Shown here: positions 25,032 to 34,395 of the stretch, in pieces
How the letters are laid out: the number at the start of each line of letters is the position of its first letter
Numbering within the stretch: position 1 is the stretch's first letter
NCBI RefSeq assembly: GCF_963665245.1
Contig: NZ_OY762267.1
Coordinates: 1,922,001-1,986,000, forward strand
Direction of reading: 5' to 3'
Length of the DNA stretch: 64,000 bases
Origin: an uncultured Paludibaculum sp.
Lineage (GTDB): Bacteria > Acidobacteriota > Terriglobia > Bryobacterales > Bryobacteraceae
Made by a program: the position numbers and the translations under genes
The notes under the pieces: model-generated
Databases searched by the model: none
What the model was told of the DNA's origin: nothing
Seen by the model: only the letters and a program-made list of their open reading frames with translations

Positions 25032-27125
25032 ATGCATAAGCCGATCAAGTACGTGGAGAAGGTCGCAACCTTGGCGGCGAAGGCTGCCTGGCAGGTTTTC
25101 GATTCCCTGAACCAGATCAGCCCGAACCCCGGCTTCACGCCGAAGTGGTCCGAAAAGCCGCTGCTGAAGTCCTACGAGAAGATGAAGCCCAAGATGGGCT
25201 GGCCCCGTACCACCGATTCGCTTTGCCCCAAGTGCATTCCTGAAGTTCGTCAGGAGATCATCGACGGCAAGAAGGATGTCAGCATCCTGGTGAATCAGCG
25301 GCCTGGCGAGATCAAGGCCCAGATCATCGAGCGCGATGGGAAGATCCTGATGGTCAAGGATTGCCCCATCCACGGTCACTTCGAAGACGTGATGGCGATC
25401 GACCCGGCGTTTTTCAAGCACCTGGAAGACGTCTTCCCGGGCCGCGACATCCGCGCCCACAACGACACTGACCTGCACAAGCACGGCTCGTCCACTATCA
25501 CCCACGGCCGCGGTTCGGTCCTCACCATCGACCTCACCAACCGCTGCAATATGATGTGCGACCCCTGCTTCATGGACGCCAACCAGGTTGGCTTCGTCCA
25601 TGAGCTGAGCTGGGAAGACATCAAGACGATGCTCGACAACGCCCTGAAGATCAAGCCCCGGCGCCAGATGTCGGTGCAGTTCTCCGGTGGTGAGCCGACG
25701 CTTTCGCCTTACTTCCTGGATGCGGTCCGCTATTGCAAGAAGGTCGGCTACAATTCGGTTCAAGCCGCCACCAACGGTATCGAGTTCGCCAAGTCGAAGG
25801 AATTCGCGGCGCAGGCGGCCGAAGCCGGCCTCCGCTACGCTTACCTCCAGTTCGATGGCGTGGGCAACGCCGCCAACTCGCACCGCGCCGTCGGCAACCT
25901 GTTTGACGTGAAGCTGCGCGCCATCGAGAACCTGCACTCGGCCGGCGTCGACATCGTCCCCGTCATCACCATCATCAACGGCATCAATAACGAGCAGGTG
26001 GGCCGCGTCGTCCAGTTCGCCCTGGACAACCCGAAGAAGATCTCCTTCCTCAGCTTCCAGCCCGTTTCGTTCACTGGCCGCGACGAAGCCGTCACGGAAG
26101 ACCGCCGCGCCGCCCAGCGCTACACGCTGTCGCACCTGGCGCACGACGTGAAGAACCAGACCGGCATCGGCGAGCCGACCCGCGACTGGTATCCAATCTC
26201 GTTTATGTCCACGTTCTCCGACTGGGCCGACCTGATCCATGGACCCCAGGCCGAATGGGGCCAGCTGAGCTGCGGCTGCCACCCGAACTGCGGCATCGGC
26301 ATGGCCGTCATGGTCGACAAGGAAACCAAGGAATCGGTCCCGGTGACCAAGTTCCTGAACGGCGACCGCCTCTCGAAGGACATCGCCCGCGTCAACGACG
26401 CCGCCCGCGGCCGGAAGCTCTCCGTCGCCGGCATGGCGCTCGCCCTGATGCGCAACTACGATCCCTTCCAGTCGCCCACCCACTTCAAGCTGACCGACCT
26501 GCTGAAGAAGTTCGATAAGACCTTCGGCGCCACCGGCCGCAACTACGGCAGCGTCAAGGGCGACCGAACGCTCACCGACATCGAGAAGCGCCGCCGCGAT
26601 CGCTGGAACTTCCTCTTCATCGCCGGCATGTGGTTCCAGGATCTGTTCAACTACGACTTCCGCCGTACTGAACAGTGCATCATCCCCTACGCCACGCAGG
26701 AAGGCGAAATCAGCTTCTGCGCCTATAACACCGGCGTGGGCTGGCGCAACATCGTCGAGAAGATGCACATGACCGCCACGCTCACCAAGTGGTACGACGA
26801 GCACGGGCGTCACGAAATCTTCGCCGGCGGTAAGAACGTCAATCTCAACACCACCGATCACCGCCTGGTGCTGCGCGAAGAGCTCGTCACGAACGAAGTT
26901 CAGCACGACCTCGACAACCTCGGCATCGCCAAGACCGCGCGCGAAGAGAAGATCCGTTCCCGCGACCAGAAACTCCGCCTGGCACAGGAAGCCGAAAACG
27001 CCAAGATGATGGAGCTTTACAAGAAGCATATCCTCAAGGAACCCGAGTCGAACCTGGTCCAGATCGGCGGCATCAAGGCCGCCGCTCCGAAGGCCGAAGA
27101 GACGACGGGCGCGCTGGGCGACTAA
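25032..27125 (+). CDS. Tes-like radical SAM enzyme (candidate membrane-spanning lipid synthase)
   Basis: 697 residues. An N-terminal CPKC (65-68) plus DCPIHGHF (Cys111) forms a rubredoxin-like metal site. The radical SAM motif is CNMMCDPC (Cys172, Cys176, Cys179) with QFSGGEPTLSPYFL after it. A second set of cysteines lies in CGCHPNCGIG (414, 416, 420), and a third pair in EQCIIPY and FCAYNTG (549, 563). This layout is that of archaeal tetraether synthase Tes and its bacterial relatives, which join lipid tails carbon to carbon. Acidobacteria of this group are known to contain iso-diabolic acid, a membrane-spanning lipid, so synthesis of such lipids is a reasonable inference. The C-terminal ~100 residues are charged and helical. 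It is monocistronic, with its own terminator. Confidence 0.8.
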   Translation: MHKPIKYVEKVATLAAKAAWQVFDSLNQISPNPGFTPKWSEKPLLKSYEKMKPKMGWPRTTDSLCPKCIPEVRQEIIDGKKDVSILVNQRPGEIKAQIIERDGKILMVKDCPIHGHFEDVMAIDPAFFKHLEDVFPGRDIRAHNDTDLHKHGSSTITHGRGSVLTIDLTNRCNMMCDPCFMDANQVGFVHELSWEDIKTMLDNALKIKPRRQMSVQFSGGEPTLSPYFLDAVRYCKKVGYNSVQAATNGIEFAKSKEFAAQAAEAGLRYAYLQFDGVGNAANSHRAVGNLFDVKLRAIENLHSAGVDIVPVITIINGINNEQVGRVVQFALDNPKKISFLSFQPVSFTGRDEAVTEDRRAAQRYTLSHLAHDVKNQTGIGEPTRDWYPISFMSTFSDWADLIHGPQAEWGQLSCGCHPNCGIGMAVMVDKETKESVPVTKFLNGDRLSKDIARVNDAARGRKLSVAGMALALMRNYDPFQSPTHFKLTDLLKKFDKTFGATGRNYGSVKGDRTLTDIEKRRRDRWNFLFIAGMWFQDLFNYDFRRTEQCIIPYATQEGEISFCAYNTGVGWRNIVEKMHMTATLTKWYDEHGRHEIFAGGKNVNLNTTDHRLVLREELVTNEVQHDLDNLGIAKTAREEKIRSRDQKLRLAQEAENAKMMELYKKHILKEPESNLVQIGGIKAAAPKAEETTGALGD

Positions 27126-27147
27126 GCCTCAAGCTCAAGTAGACGAA

Positions 27148-27182
27148 ACGGCCGGTCCTTCGGGGCCGGCCGTTTTCTTTTG
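27148..27182 (+). terminator. Intrinsic terminator with UUCG tetraloop
   Basis: An 11-bp stem, ACGGCCGGTCC (27148-27158) with GGGCCGGCCGT (27163-27173), has one G-U pair and is closed by the extra-stable C(TTCG)G loop. It runs into TTTTCTTTT. It lies 22 bases after the stop of the Tes-like gene and immediately before the end of the convergent oxidoreductase gene. It is the clearest terminator in the window. Confidence 0.9.
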
Positions 27183-28166
27183 CTATTCGATTTCAATCCA
27201 CCGGCGGGTGTTGGAGGATTCCACCACCGCCTCGATCACCCGCATATTCGCCAATGCGCTCTCCAGCGGGACGGGCACCGCTCCCTGGCCCAGCACCGCG
27301 CGGCTGAACGCATCGCCCTGCAGCGTGTACTGATCGCAAATGTCGAACAACTCTTCCCGGCCGTCCACCCAGATGCGGCACTGCGCGTCCGGCGGCGCAT
27401 TGAACGGGATCTCGATCTCGATCCGGCCCTTGGTCCCGAACGCTAGCACGCGCTGGCCCGGCACCATCTGTGTCGAACAAAGGAACGTCGCTTGTCCGGA
27501 CGGGAAGTCCAGAACTGCCGACGCCAGCCGGTCAGTCTTGAACTCGGGATCGAGCTCGAGCGTGCCCGACACCCGCCGCGGCTCCTCGCCAAACAGAAAC
27601 CGTGACGAAAAGATGCCGTAGCAGCCGATGTCCATCAGTCCGCCGCCACCCCAGCCAGCCACGTTGCGCACATTCTTCGGATCGCGGTTCGTATAGCTGA
27701 ACCAGGATACGACCCCGCGCAGGTCGCCGATCTCGCCGGATTGGATCACCTCACGGGCGCGCAGCCATTGCGGATGGTTGCAGATCATGAACGCCTCGCC
27801 GGCCAACCGGCCCGTGCGGTCGCGGACCGCGATCATCTCGCGCACCTCGGCGACGGACAGACCCAGCGGCTTTTCACAGAGGACGTGCTTCCCTGCCTCC
27901 ATGGCCTTGATGGACCACGGCACGTGGAGGTGATTCGGTAGTGGATTATAGATGACGTCGATGTCTGGGTCGGCCAGCAACTCCTCGTAGGATCCATACG
28001 CCTTGGCGATGCCGAGGCGGGGAGCGGCTTGCTTCGCCTTCTCGATATCGCGCGAAGCGATGGCGGCGATCTCACAGAGGCTGCATTGCTGCATCGCGGG
28101 AATCACTTTCCTGACAGCGATTCCGGCGACGCCGAGCACGCCCCAGCGCAGTTTGTTCGAGGACAT
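27183..28166 (-). CDS. Gfo/Idh/MocA-family oxidoreductase
   Basis: 327 residues. The N-terminal Rossmann segment (WGVLGVAGIAVRKVIPAM, then EIAAIASRDIEKAKQ) and the signature CEKPLGLSVAEV with its catalytic Lys (EKP) identify an NAD(P)-dependent sugar or polyol oxidoreductase. The second domain carries WGGGGLMDIGCYGI with the conserved D-x-G-x-Y. Substrates in this family are inositols, glucose derivatives or amino sugars, and this member cannot be assigned. It lies eight bases after the DinB-like gene on the same strand, so the two may be co-transcribed. Confidence 0.9.
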   Translation of the reverse strand: MSSNKLRWGVLGVAGIAVRKVIPAMQQCSLCEIAAIASRDIEKAKQAAPRLGIAKAYGSYEELLADPDIDVIYNPLPNHLHVPWSIKAMEAGKHVLCEKPLGLSVAEVREMIAVRDRTGRLAGEAFMICNHPQWLRAREVIQSGEIGDLRGVVSWFSYTNRDPKNVRNVAGWGGGGLMDIGCYGIFSSRFLFGEEPRRVSGTLELDPEFKTDRLASAVLDFPSGQATFLCSTQMVPGQRVLAFGTKGRIEIEIPFNAPPDAQCRIWVDGREELFDICDQYTLQGDAFSRAVLGQGAVPVPLESALANMRVIEAVVESSNTRRWIEIE

Positions 28167-28174
28167 GTCTGATT

Positions 28175-28720
28175 CTAGTTCCCGCGGCTGGCCGGAGGCA
28201 CTACGCCGTTCATCCGGGCGTAGACAGCCATCTGGCCGTAGTGGTCGAAGCTGTGCCAGGTGAGGATGGAAGCGGCGGAACCACGCGGCACCTTGCCTTG
28301 CCCGAATGGAGAAGGGATCATCTCGAGTTGGTTCGTCGCGTTGACCGTGGCCAGCCCCTTGTGACCGTAAGCGAATGCGTCCTTCACAAACTTGACCACG
28401 TCGGCCTTGGTCTTGAGGGTCGAGGGGCCGTTCTCATTGGTGCCCATGTCCACGGGATTGGCCTCGCCCAGAAGCTTGGCGGAGACGACATAAATGACCG
28501 CGGCGACGTGCGTGGCCTGTTGGGCGAAGGTGCGGGCACCCTTGAATTCGCCCTCCGCCGGGACGAAGCTCAATTGCGATTCAGACATCGCCTCAACCAG
28601 CGGCACAAGTTCCCGTTCGATGGTCGAGAACGGGCCGTCGTAAAGCTTGGTCACAGAGGGTGCGGTCTGCGCGAAAACCGTTCCGCACAGCACGAGCAGG
28701 AGACAAGCGAGTGGTTTCAT
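28175..28720 (-). CDS. Secreted DinB-superfamily protein
   Basis: 181 residues with a clear signal peptide (MKPLACLLLVLCGTVFAQ). The four-helix DinB/YfiT fold is recognised from the spaced histidines, HVAAVIYVVSAKLLGE and the C-terminal HSFDHYGQMAVYARMNGVVPPAS, whose His residues are the usual metal ligands. Exported DinB-like proteins are frequent in acidobacteria. Cytoplasmic relatives include thiol-dependent transferases, but no function is known for exported ones. It precedes the Gfo/Idh/MocA oxidoreductase by eight bases. Confidence 0.85.
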   Translation of the reverse strand: MKPLACLLLVLCGTVFAQTAPSVTKLYDGPFSTIERELVPLVEAMSESQLSFVPAEGEFKGARTFAQQATHVAAVIYVVSAKLLGEANPVDMGTNENGPSTLKTKADVVKFVKDAFAYGHKGLATVNATNQLEMIPSPFGQGKVPRGSAASILTWHSFDHYGQMAVYARMNGVVPPASRGN

Positions 28721-28763
28721 AATTGGTGACTCCAGGGAAAGACTCGCTCCATTCTAGCGCCGC

Positions 28764-31463
28764 TCAGTCGTGCCGCAACGCCTGCATCGGATTCAGCCGC
28801 GTGGCCCGCCGGGCCGGCAGATAGCTGGCCGTGAAGGCGATGGCCAAAAGTGTCCCCACGCTGACGGCATAGACGCGCCAGTCGGAGGTCCTCACCCCAT
28901 ACAGTAATGTCTTTGCAACAGGAGCCAGCCACACAGCCAGCAGCAGCCCGGCCGCGAAGCCAGCGGCCACCGTAATTCCGGATTGCCGCAACACCCAATT
29001 GCGAATGTGCGAAGCCGTCGCCCCCAGTGCCATGCGAATCCCGATCTCGCCACTGCGCCGCGTCACCGAGTAGGCCAGCACCCCATACAGACCCATTCCA
29101 GCCAGGCCCAGCGCCAGCGCGCCAAACAACGTGGAGAGCATCGCCAGCAGCCGCTCTGTCACCATGGCGTCCCGCATCCGCGTCGGGTAAGTCTGCAGTG
29201 TATAGGAGTACCGGGCACCCATGGCCGCAAAGGCGGCGCGCACGATGGGGATGAGTTGGTCGACCTCGCCCGGGCCGCGCACGGCGAAGGTGACATAGGG
29301 CAGACCGCGTGCCTGCGAGAGCGGTTTGTACATCGTCGGAGGCGGCGGCTGCCTGAGTTCGCGATAGGTGGCATCGCGGGCGATGCCCACCACCTGCACC
29401 TTCTGCGTGACGAACCCGGTTTTGCTCGGCGCGATTCCCTCTTCGAAGTAGCGACCAATCGGATTGCCGTCACCGAAGACCTGGCGGGCAAAACTCTCGT
29501 TCACTACCGCCACCTGCGTCGAGGACTTGCGGTCGCCAGACTCAATCGCCCGTCCGGCGAGCAGCGGCGTACCCAGCGCGCGGAAGAACCCGGGCGAGAC
29601 CGCGTTGTAATAGACCTCGTGCTCGCGCCGCCCACCCTTGCCATCGTCGCCAACGATGAGGGAACCCCACATGCCCGCGCCCATCGGCGTGAGGATCGAC
29701 GCGCTGGCCTCCTCAACACCGGGAGCACTCCGCAACTGCCGCCGCGCCTGCTCCACCGCCTCGGCTCGCTGGTCCTGTTCCAGCGTGAGGGTGGCCAGGT
29801 CCACCTTGGCCAATACGACGTGATTCGGATCGAACCCAAGGCTCGCCTTGCTCAGGTTTTGCCAAGAGGAGAGGAACAACCCGCAGCCCACCAGGACCAC
29901 TACGGATAGAGCAACCTGCAGGGAAACGAGACTGGCGCGCAGCCGCCCCTTGCCGTCCCCGGCTGTACCCGCGACGCGAGGCAGCAGTGCATTCCGCGCC
30001 GCCCTCCACGCCGGAGCCATGCCGAACAGCAATCCGCAGAAGACCCCAACCACCGTGGTGAACAGCAGCACCTTCGAATCGGGTGCCAGATCCAGCGACA
30101 ATTGCGCCGTCGACCGCCCCGAAAGAGAAACCAACGCCTGGGCCGCTGGCTGCGCCACGGCGAGCCCCAAAGCCGCCCCGGCCAAAGCCAGCAGCAGGCT
30201 CTCCGTCAGCGACTGCCGCAGCAACCGGCCGCGCGAGGCGCCCAGAGCCATACGGACCGTATACTCCCGCGCCCGCACAGTCGCGCGCGCCAGTAGCAGG
30301 TTCGCCACATTCGCACAGGCGATCAGCAATACCAAGGCTACGAACCCGTTCAGCAGCAGCACGGCGCTGCGCATCGAGTCGGAGACGGCCGAAAGCCCGT
30401 GCGCCGCCTCCGTCACGCGGAGCCAGCTGGCGAGGAAGTTCTGGACCATCTTGGGTGGCCGGTTGGGCGGGACAGTGGCCTCAAAGATACCCGGAGCCAG
30501 CGCCTTGAGCCGCTCATTCGCGCGAGCCTGCGTCCACTCCGGCTTCAACCGCACCACGATGCTGACCATCCAATTCGCGCGGGCATCCAGCAGCTTAGGA
30601 TCGGAGGTGCGGTAGGTCTCCGTGCCCAGCGGCACGATGACGTCGAAGCGCTGGCCCACGAAGATCCCATAGAACGATTCCGGAGCGACTCCAACCACCT
30701 TATACGGCTTGCCGTCGAGCGAAATGTTGCGCCCGACGACGGAGGGATCCAGGCCATAGGCGCGCTGCCAGTAGTCGTAGCCCAACACAGCCACAGGCCC
30801 ATCCGAACCGCCGCCGTGCCGGTCGTCGCTGCCAGTGAAGAGTCGCCCAGCGACAGGTTCGACACCCAGCGTCTCAAAGACACGGCCGCTCGCGATGGCC
30901 CCTGTGATCATGCGAGTCTCGCCACTCTCCCCGGCATTGAAACTCTGTGCGGCATAGGCGAACGCGCCGCTGGCGATATCCTGGCGTTTGTCAAACTCCT
31001 CCCAGATGGGATTCGTGAAGGAGTCGCCCCAGCGGGTCTCGCCGGGCCGGATGAGCTCAAGACTCACCAATCGCGCCGGATCCCGGACCGGCAATTGCTT
31101 CAACAGTAGTGCGTTGGTGAGCGTGAAGAAGGCCGTGTTGGCGCCGATGCCAAGCCCGAGCGAGAGCACGATGACACCCGTCAGCACGGGCGAGTGCCGC
31201 ATCATCCGCGCGGCATAGCGCAGGTCCTGGATCAAGGCGTCGAGCCACTGCGCCACATCGGCATCACGGGTACGCTCGCGCACCAGCAACGTGTTGCCGA
31301 ACAGCCGCTCCGCCTGCCGTCGCGCCTCATCCGGAGGGAACCCCTCCGCCACGAACTGGTCGGCGCGCATGGCGATGTGCGCCTGCAACTCCTCGTCCAG
31401 GTCGCCGTTCAGATCGCTGCCGCGAGTGCGGAAGACGTTGCGAAGTCTGCTCCAGAGTGGCAT
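28764..31463 (-). CDS. ADOP-family permease 1 (MacB/FtsX type)
   Basis: 899 residues, the size of ADOP permeases. The first ~80 residues form the permease prefix domain (DEELQAHIAMRADQF, EARRQAERLFGN). A first membrane helix (SPVLTGVIVLSLGLGIGANT) and a MacB-like periplasmic domain follow. Then comes an FtsX block (VLLIACANVANLLLAR, REYTVRMALGASRGRLLRQ) that is repeated in the C-terminal half (ALGLAGMGLYGVLAYSVTRR, GEIGIRMALGA). No ATPase is adjacent, as expected for orphan permeases. It is last in the padR-ADOP operon, nine bases after the second permease. What it transports is unknown. Confidence 0.92.
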   Translation of the reverse strand: MPLWSRLRNVFRTRGSDLNGDLDEELQAHIAMRADQFVAEGFPPDEARRQAERLFGNTLLVRERTRDADVAQWLDALIQDLRYAARMMRHSPVLTGVIVLSLGLGIGANTAFFTLTNALLLKQLPVRDPARLVSLELIRPGETRWGDSFTNPIWEEFDKRQDIASGAFAYAAQSFNAGESGETRMITGAIASGRVFETLGVEPVAGRLFTGSDDRHGGGSDGPVAVLGYDYWQRAYGLDPSVVGRNISLDGKPYKVVGVAPESFYGIFVGQRFDVIVPLGTETYRTSDPKLLDARANWMVSIVVRLKPEWTQARANERLKALAPGIFEATVPPNRPPKMVQNFLASWLRVTEAAHGLSAVSDSMRSAVLLLNGFVALVLLIACANVANLLLARATVRAREYTVRMALGASRGRLLRQSLTESLLLALAGAALGLAVAQPAAQALVSLSGRSTAQLSLDLAPDSKVLLFTTVVGVFCGLLFGMAPAWRAARNALLPRVAGTAGDGKGRLRASLVSLQVALSVVVLVGCGLFLSSWQNLSKASLGFDPNHVVLAKVDLATLTLEQDQRAEAVEQARRQLRSAPGVEEASASILTPMGAGMWGSLIVGDDGKGGRREHEVYYNAVSPGFFRALGTPLLAGRAIESGDRKSSTQVAVVNESFARQVFGDGNPIGRYFEEGIAPSKTGFVTQKVQVVGIARDATYRELRQPPPPTMYKPLSQARGLPYVTFAVRGPGEVDQLIPIVRAAFAAMGARYSYTLQTYPTRMRDAMVTERLLAMLSTLFGALALGLAGMGLYGVLAYSVTRRSGEIGIRMALGATASHIRNWVLRQSGITVAAGFAAGLLLAVWLAPVAKTLLYGVRTSDWRVYAVSVGTLLAIAFTASYLPARRATRLNPMQALRHD
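31138..31280. repeat. Direct repeat block A, copy 1 (ADOP 5' coding)
   Basis: This stretch within the 5' part of permease 1 is about 96% identical by eye to 33847-33989 in permease 2, at an offset of exactly 2709 bases. Flanking coding sequence is clearly less similar. Confidence 0.8.
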
Positions 31464-31686
31464 AGATAACTCCTATTCGTGGCGGAGCGCCTGAACCGGA
31501 TCGAGGCGCGTTGCACGGCGCGCGGGCAGATAGGCCGCCAGCACGGAGATGAACAGCAGAATGGCAAGCCCCGTCGCATAAACCAGGGGATCGCCGGACT
31601 GGACGCCGTACAGCATGGATTGGACCAAGGTGGTGCTCCACGCGGCCAGCCCGATCCCCACCATCGCGCCGATGGCCACGGTGGCG
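31449..31686. repeat. Direct repeat block B, copy 1 (ADOP gene junction)
   Basis: About 238 bases covering the start of permease 1, the nine-base gap and the 3' end of permease 2 are about 98% identical (roughly five differences by eye) to 34158-34395, again at an offset of 2709. Spanning a gene junction, it marks a tandem duplication or gene conversion of the ADOP unit. Confidence 0.85.
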
Positions 31687-34172
31687 AGGGTCTGGCGGAC
31701 AACCCAGCCGCGAATGTCCCGGGGCGTCGCGCCGAGTGCGACGCGGATGCCGATCTCTCCGCGGCGGTGGTTGACGGAGTAAGCGAGCACCCCATACAGT
31801 CCAATCGCCGCAAGAACGAGGGCGAGAGCTCCGAAGATCGTAGTGTAGGAACCGATCAGGCGCTCCGTACGCATGGAGTCACGAGCCGCGGAGGACAGCG
31901 TGCGGACGGTATAGGAGACCCGTGGGCTGGTGGCCGTCATCGCCGCCCGGATCGATGGCACCAGGACTGGCAACGCCAACGATGAACGCAGTTCGTAGGT
32001 TAGGTTGGTGCGGCCCAGTGGCTCCTGGGAAACGGCCAGGTAGATCGTGGGAGGAGCGGCAGCCCGAATCGAGCGATACTTCGCGTCCCGTACGATGCCC
32101 ACGATTTCGAGGGACTGCTGGGCCGGCCGTCCACCAGTCGGACTGGCGCTGCCTTTGAGAATACTCTTGCCGATCGAATTGGCACCACCGAAGGCCTGCC
32201 GGGCGAAGGACTCATTCACGATTGCTGCGAGTTTGGAGTTGGCCGTGTCAGCAGCATCGAAATCGCGGCCGGCCAGCAAAGGCGTCCCGAGAGTCGCAAA
32301 GAACCCGTTGGTGACAGCATTGCAGAAGGTGTGCACACTCTTAAATCCTCCGTCGGCGGCCGGGACCCGCACGTCGTACTGCCATGCGCTGCCAGCCAGG
32401 GGCGTCATCATCGAAGCGCTGGCCGACTCAACTCCGGGCATCCCACGCAGCCGTTCGAGCAACTGCGCGTGAAAGGCGCCGCGTGTAGCGGGTGCGATGC
32501 CTGCGTGGGCGAGATCCAGGTCTACAAATACGACGCCATCCGGCCGGAAGCCTAAGTCGGCCCGAACCAGGTTGCGGAGCGTCGAAATAAACAGCCCGGC
32601 GCCAACCAGCAGGACAAACGCAAGTGCCACCTGGACGGCAACCAGGCCGCCGCGAAGGAGGCCCAGCCGCCCGATCGCTGCTCCGGCACCGGAGATGAGT
32701 GCGGTTTCCGGCTGCCCCGCCGACGAGCGTAAGGCGGGCACGACACCGAACATCAATCCGCAGAGAAGCGAGATGAGAGCGGTGAACGCCAGCACGGTGG
32801 CATCCGGCCGAAGGTCAAGGAACCATTCAGTCTGGCCGCGAGCGGCGGTCTGGACAAGCAGGCGGGCCGCGAGGGGAGCGCCAGCGAGTCCAATAAGGCC
32901 GCCGACAGCGGAGAGAAGTAGACTCTCCGTCAGCATCTGGCGGACGATTCGGGCGCGGGAGGCGCCCAGTGCGACCCGGACCGCGATCTCACGCCTCCGG
33001 ACAGCCGTGCGCGCGAGCAAGAGGTTGGTCACGTTCGCACAGGCAATGAGGAGGACAAGGATCACCACAGCGTTGAGCACAAACACCGGCATCTTCATCT
33101 CCTCTGTCGAGCTAGCGAGCCCGCGGGCGGCGCTCTCGAGACCGAAAGATCGATTGAGGTAGAGCTTGAGATACTCGGGTTTCCAGTCTGGAGGCTGCGT
33201 ACGCTCCATTACACCCGCACCGAGGCTCTGAATTTGAGCCAGCGCCACCTCCGGGGAAAGCCCGGGCGCCAATCGACCCACGATTGTGAGCCACCAGAAG
33301 GCGTGCTGGTGCATGTTGCTCTCCGGCCCCAGTAGATATGGCTCCGCAGCCAACGGGACCAGTACATCGAACTTCTCGCCGACCACGATGCCGGAGAATC
33401 CTTGCGGAGCGACACCGATGATCTTGAAGGGCTTTCCATCCAGCCGGATAGTCTGGCCAACGACCCTAGTATCAGCTCCGTATGCCCGCGTCCAGTAGTC
33501 GTGGTTCAGCACCGCCACTGGTCCGTCGCCACCGCCTTGGTCGGGCTTGTCGTCTTCCTCGGTAAATGGGCGGCCCAGGGCTGGCTGGAGGCCAAGGGTC
33601 CGGAAGAGCGCTCCGCTAGCGATGGCGCAGGCGAGAGGCCGTACCTCCCCGCCCTGACTGGCGTCGACGCGCCTGGTGGCCCACGCGAATGCGCTACTGA
33701 AGACATCCCGCTGATCGCGAAGATCCTCCCAAATGAAGTTTGAGGCCGATGACTCCCTATTGATAGTCACGGTGTAAAGGCGCTGCGGCTCGACAACGGG
33801 TAGGGGTCGAAAGAGGATGGCGTTGGTGATTGAGAATAGAGCCGTGTTGGCGCCGATCCCCAACGCGAGCGAGAGCACGATGACACCCGTCAGCACGGGC
33901 GAGTGCCGCATCATCCGCGCGGCATAGCACAGGTCCTGGATCAAGGCGTCGAGCCATTGCGCCACATCGGCATCACGGGTACGCTCGCGCTGCAGTAGGG
34001 TATTGCCGAACAGCAACTGCGCCTGACGGCGCGCCTCAGCGGGCGGCATCCCCTCCTCCATGAACTGCTCGGCCCGCATGGCGATGTGCGCCTGCAACTC
34101 CTCATCCAACTCGCCGTTCAAATCACTGCCGCCGGTGTGGAAGACGTTTCGAAGTTTGCTCCAGAGTGGCAT
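31473..34172 (-). CDS. ADOP-family permease 2 (MacB/FtsX type)
   Basis: 899 residues, the same length as permease 1. It has the prefix domain (MPLWSKLRNVFHTGGSDLNG, then DEELQAHIAMRAEQF), the first membrane helix near 90-110, a large periplasmic part, and two FtsX cores (VLLIACANVTNLLLAR, REIAVRVALGASRARI; later GLYGVLAYSVNHRRGEIGIR). Its N-terminal coding end is nearly identical to that of permease 1 and its C-terminal end to that of permease 3, while the middle has diverged. It is the central gene of the tandem, with nine-base gaps on both sides. Confidence 0.92.
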   Translation of the reverse strand: MPLWSKLRNVFHTGGSDLNGELDEELQAHIAMRAEQFMEEGMPPAEARRQAQLLFGNTLLQRERTRDADVAQWLDALIQDLCYAARMMRHSPVLTGVIVLSLALGIGANTALFSITNAILFRPLPVVEPQRLYTVTINRESSASNFIWEDLRDQRDVFSSAFAWATRRVDASQGGEVRPLACAIASGALFRTLGLQPALGRPFTEEDDKPDQGGGDGPVAVLNHDYWTRAYGADTRVVGQTIRLDGKPFKIIGVAPQGFSGIVVGEKFDVLVPLAAEPYLLGPESNMHQHAFWWLTIVGRLAPGLSPEVALAQIQSLGAGVMERTQPPDWKPEYLKLYLNRSFGLESAARGLASSTEEMKMPVFVLNAVVILVLLIACANVTNLLLARTAVRRREIAVRVALGASRARIVRQMLTESLLLSAVGGLIGLAGAPLAARLLVQTAARGQTEWFLDLRPDATVLAFTALISLLCGLMFGVVPALRSSAGQPETALISGAGAAIGRLGLLRGGLVAVQVALAFVLLVGAGLFISTLRNLVRADLGFRPDGVVFVDLDLAHAGIAPATRGAFHAQLLERLRGMPGVESASASMMTPLAGSAWQYDVRVPAADGGFKSVHTFCNAVTNGFFATLGTPLLAGRDFDAADTANSKLAAIVNESFARQAFGGANSIGKSILKGSASPTGGRPAQQSLEIVGIVRDAKYRSIRAAAPPTIYLAVSQEPLGRTNLTYELRSSLALPVLVPSIRAAMTATSPRVSYTVRTLSSAARDSMRTERLIGSYTTIFGALALVLAAIGLYGVLAYSVNHRRGEIGIRVALGATPRDIRGWVVRQTLATVAIGAMVGIGLAAWSTTLVQSMLYGVQSGDPLVYATGLAILLFISVLAAYLPARRATRLDPVQALRHE
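33847..33989. repeat. Direct repeat block A, copy 2
   Basis: Partner of 31138-31280, in the 5' coding part of permease 2. It encodes the first membrane helix and the end of the prefix domain, including VAQWLDALIQDL. About six differences by eye in roughly 145 bases. Confidence 0.8.
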
Positions 34173-34395
34173 AGATAACTCCTATTCGTGGCGGAGCGCC
34201 TGAACCGGATCGAGGCGCGTTGCACGGCGCGCGGGCAGATAGGCCGCCAGCACGGAGATGAACAGCAGAATGGCAAGCCCCGTCGCATAAACCAGGGGAT
34301 CACCGGGTTGGACGCCGTACAGCACGGATTGGACCAACGTGGTGCTCCACGCGGCCAGCCCGATCCCCACCATCGCGCCGATGGCCACGGTGGCC
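34158..34395. repeat. Direct repeat block B, copy 2
   Basis: Partner of 31449-31686. It covers the start of permease 2, the nine-base gap and the last ~214 coding bases of permease 3, which encode the final membrane helix and the tail LPARRATRLDPVQALRHE. Confidence 0.85.

Noticed and set aside
24975..27029. 684-codon open frame on the minus strand opposite the Tes-like gene
   Set aside because: It is the antisense shadow of a high-GC gene: it mirrors the real gene codon for codon, lacks a ribosome binding site and matches no family.
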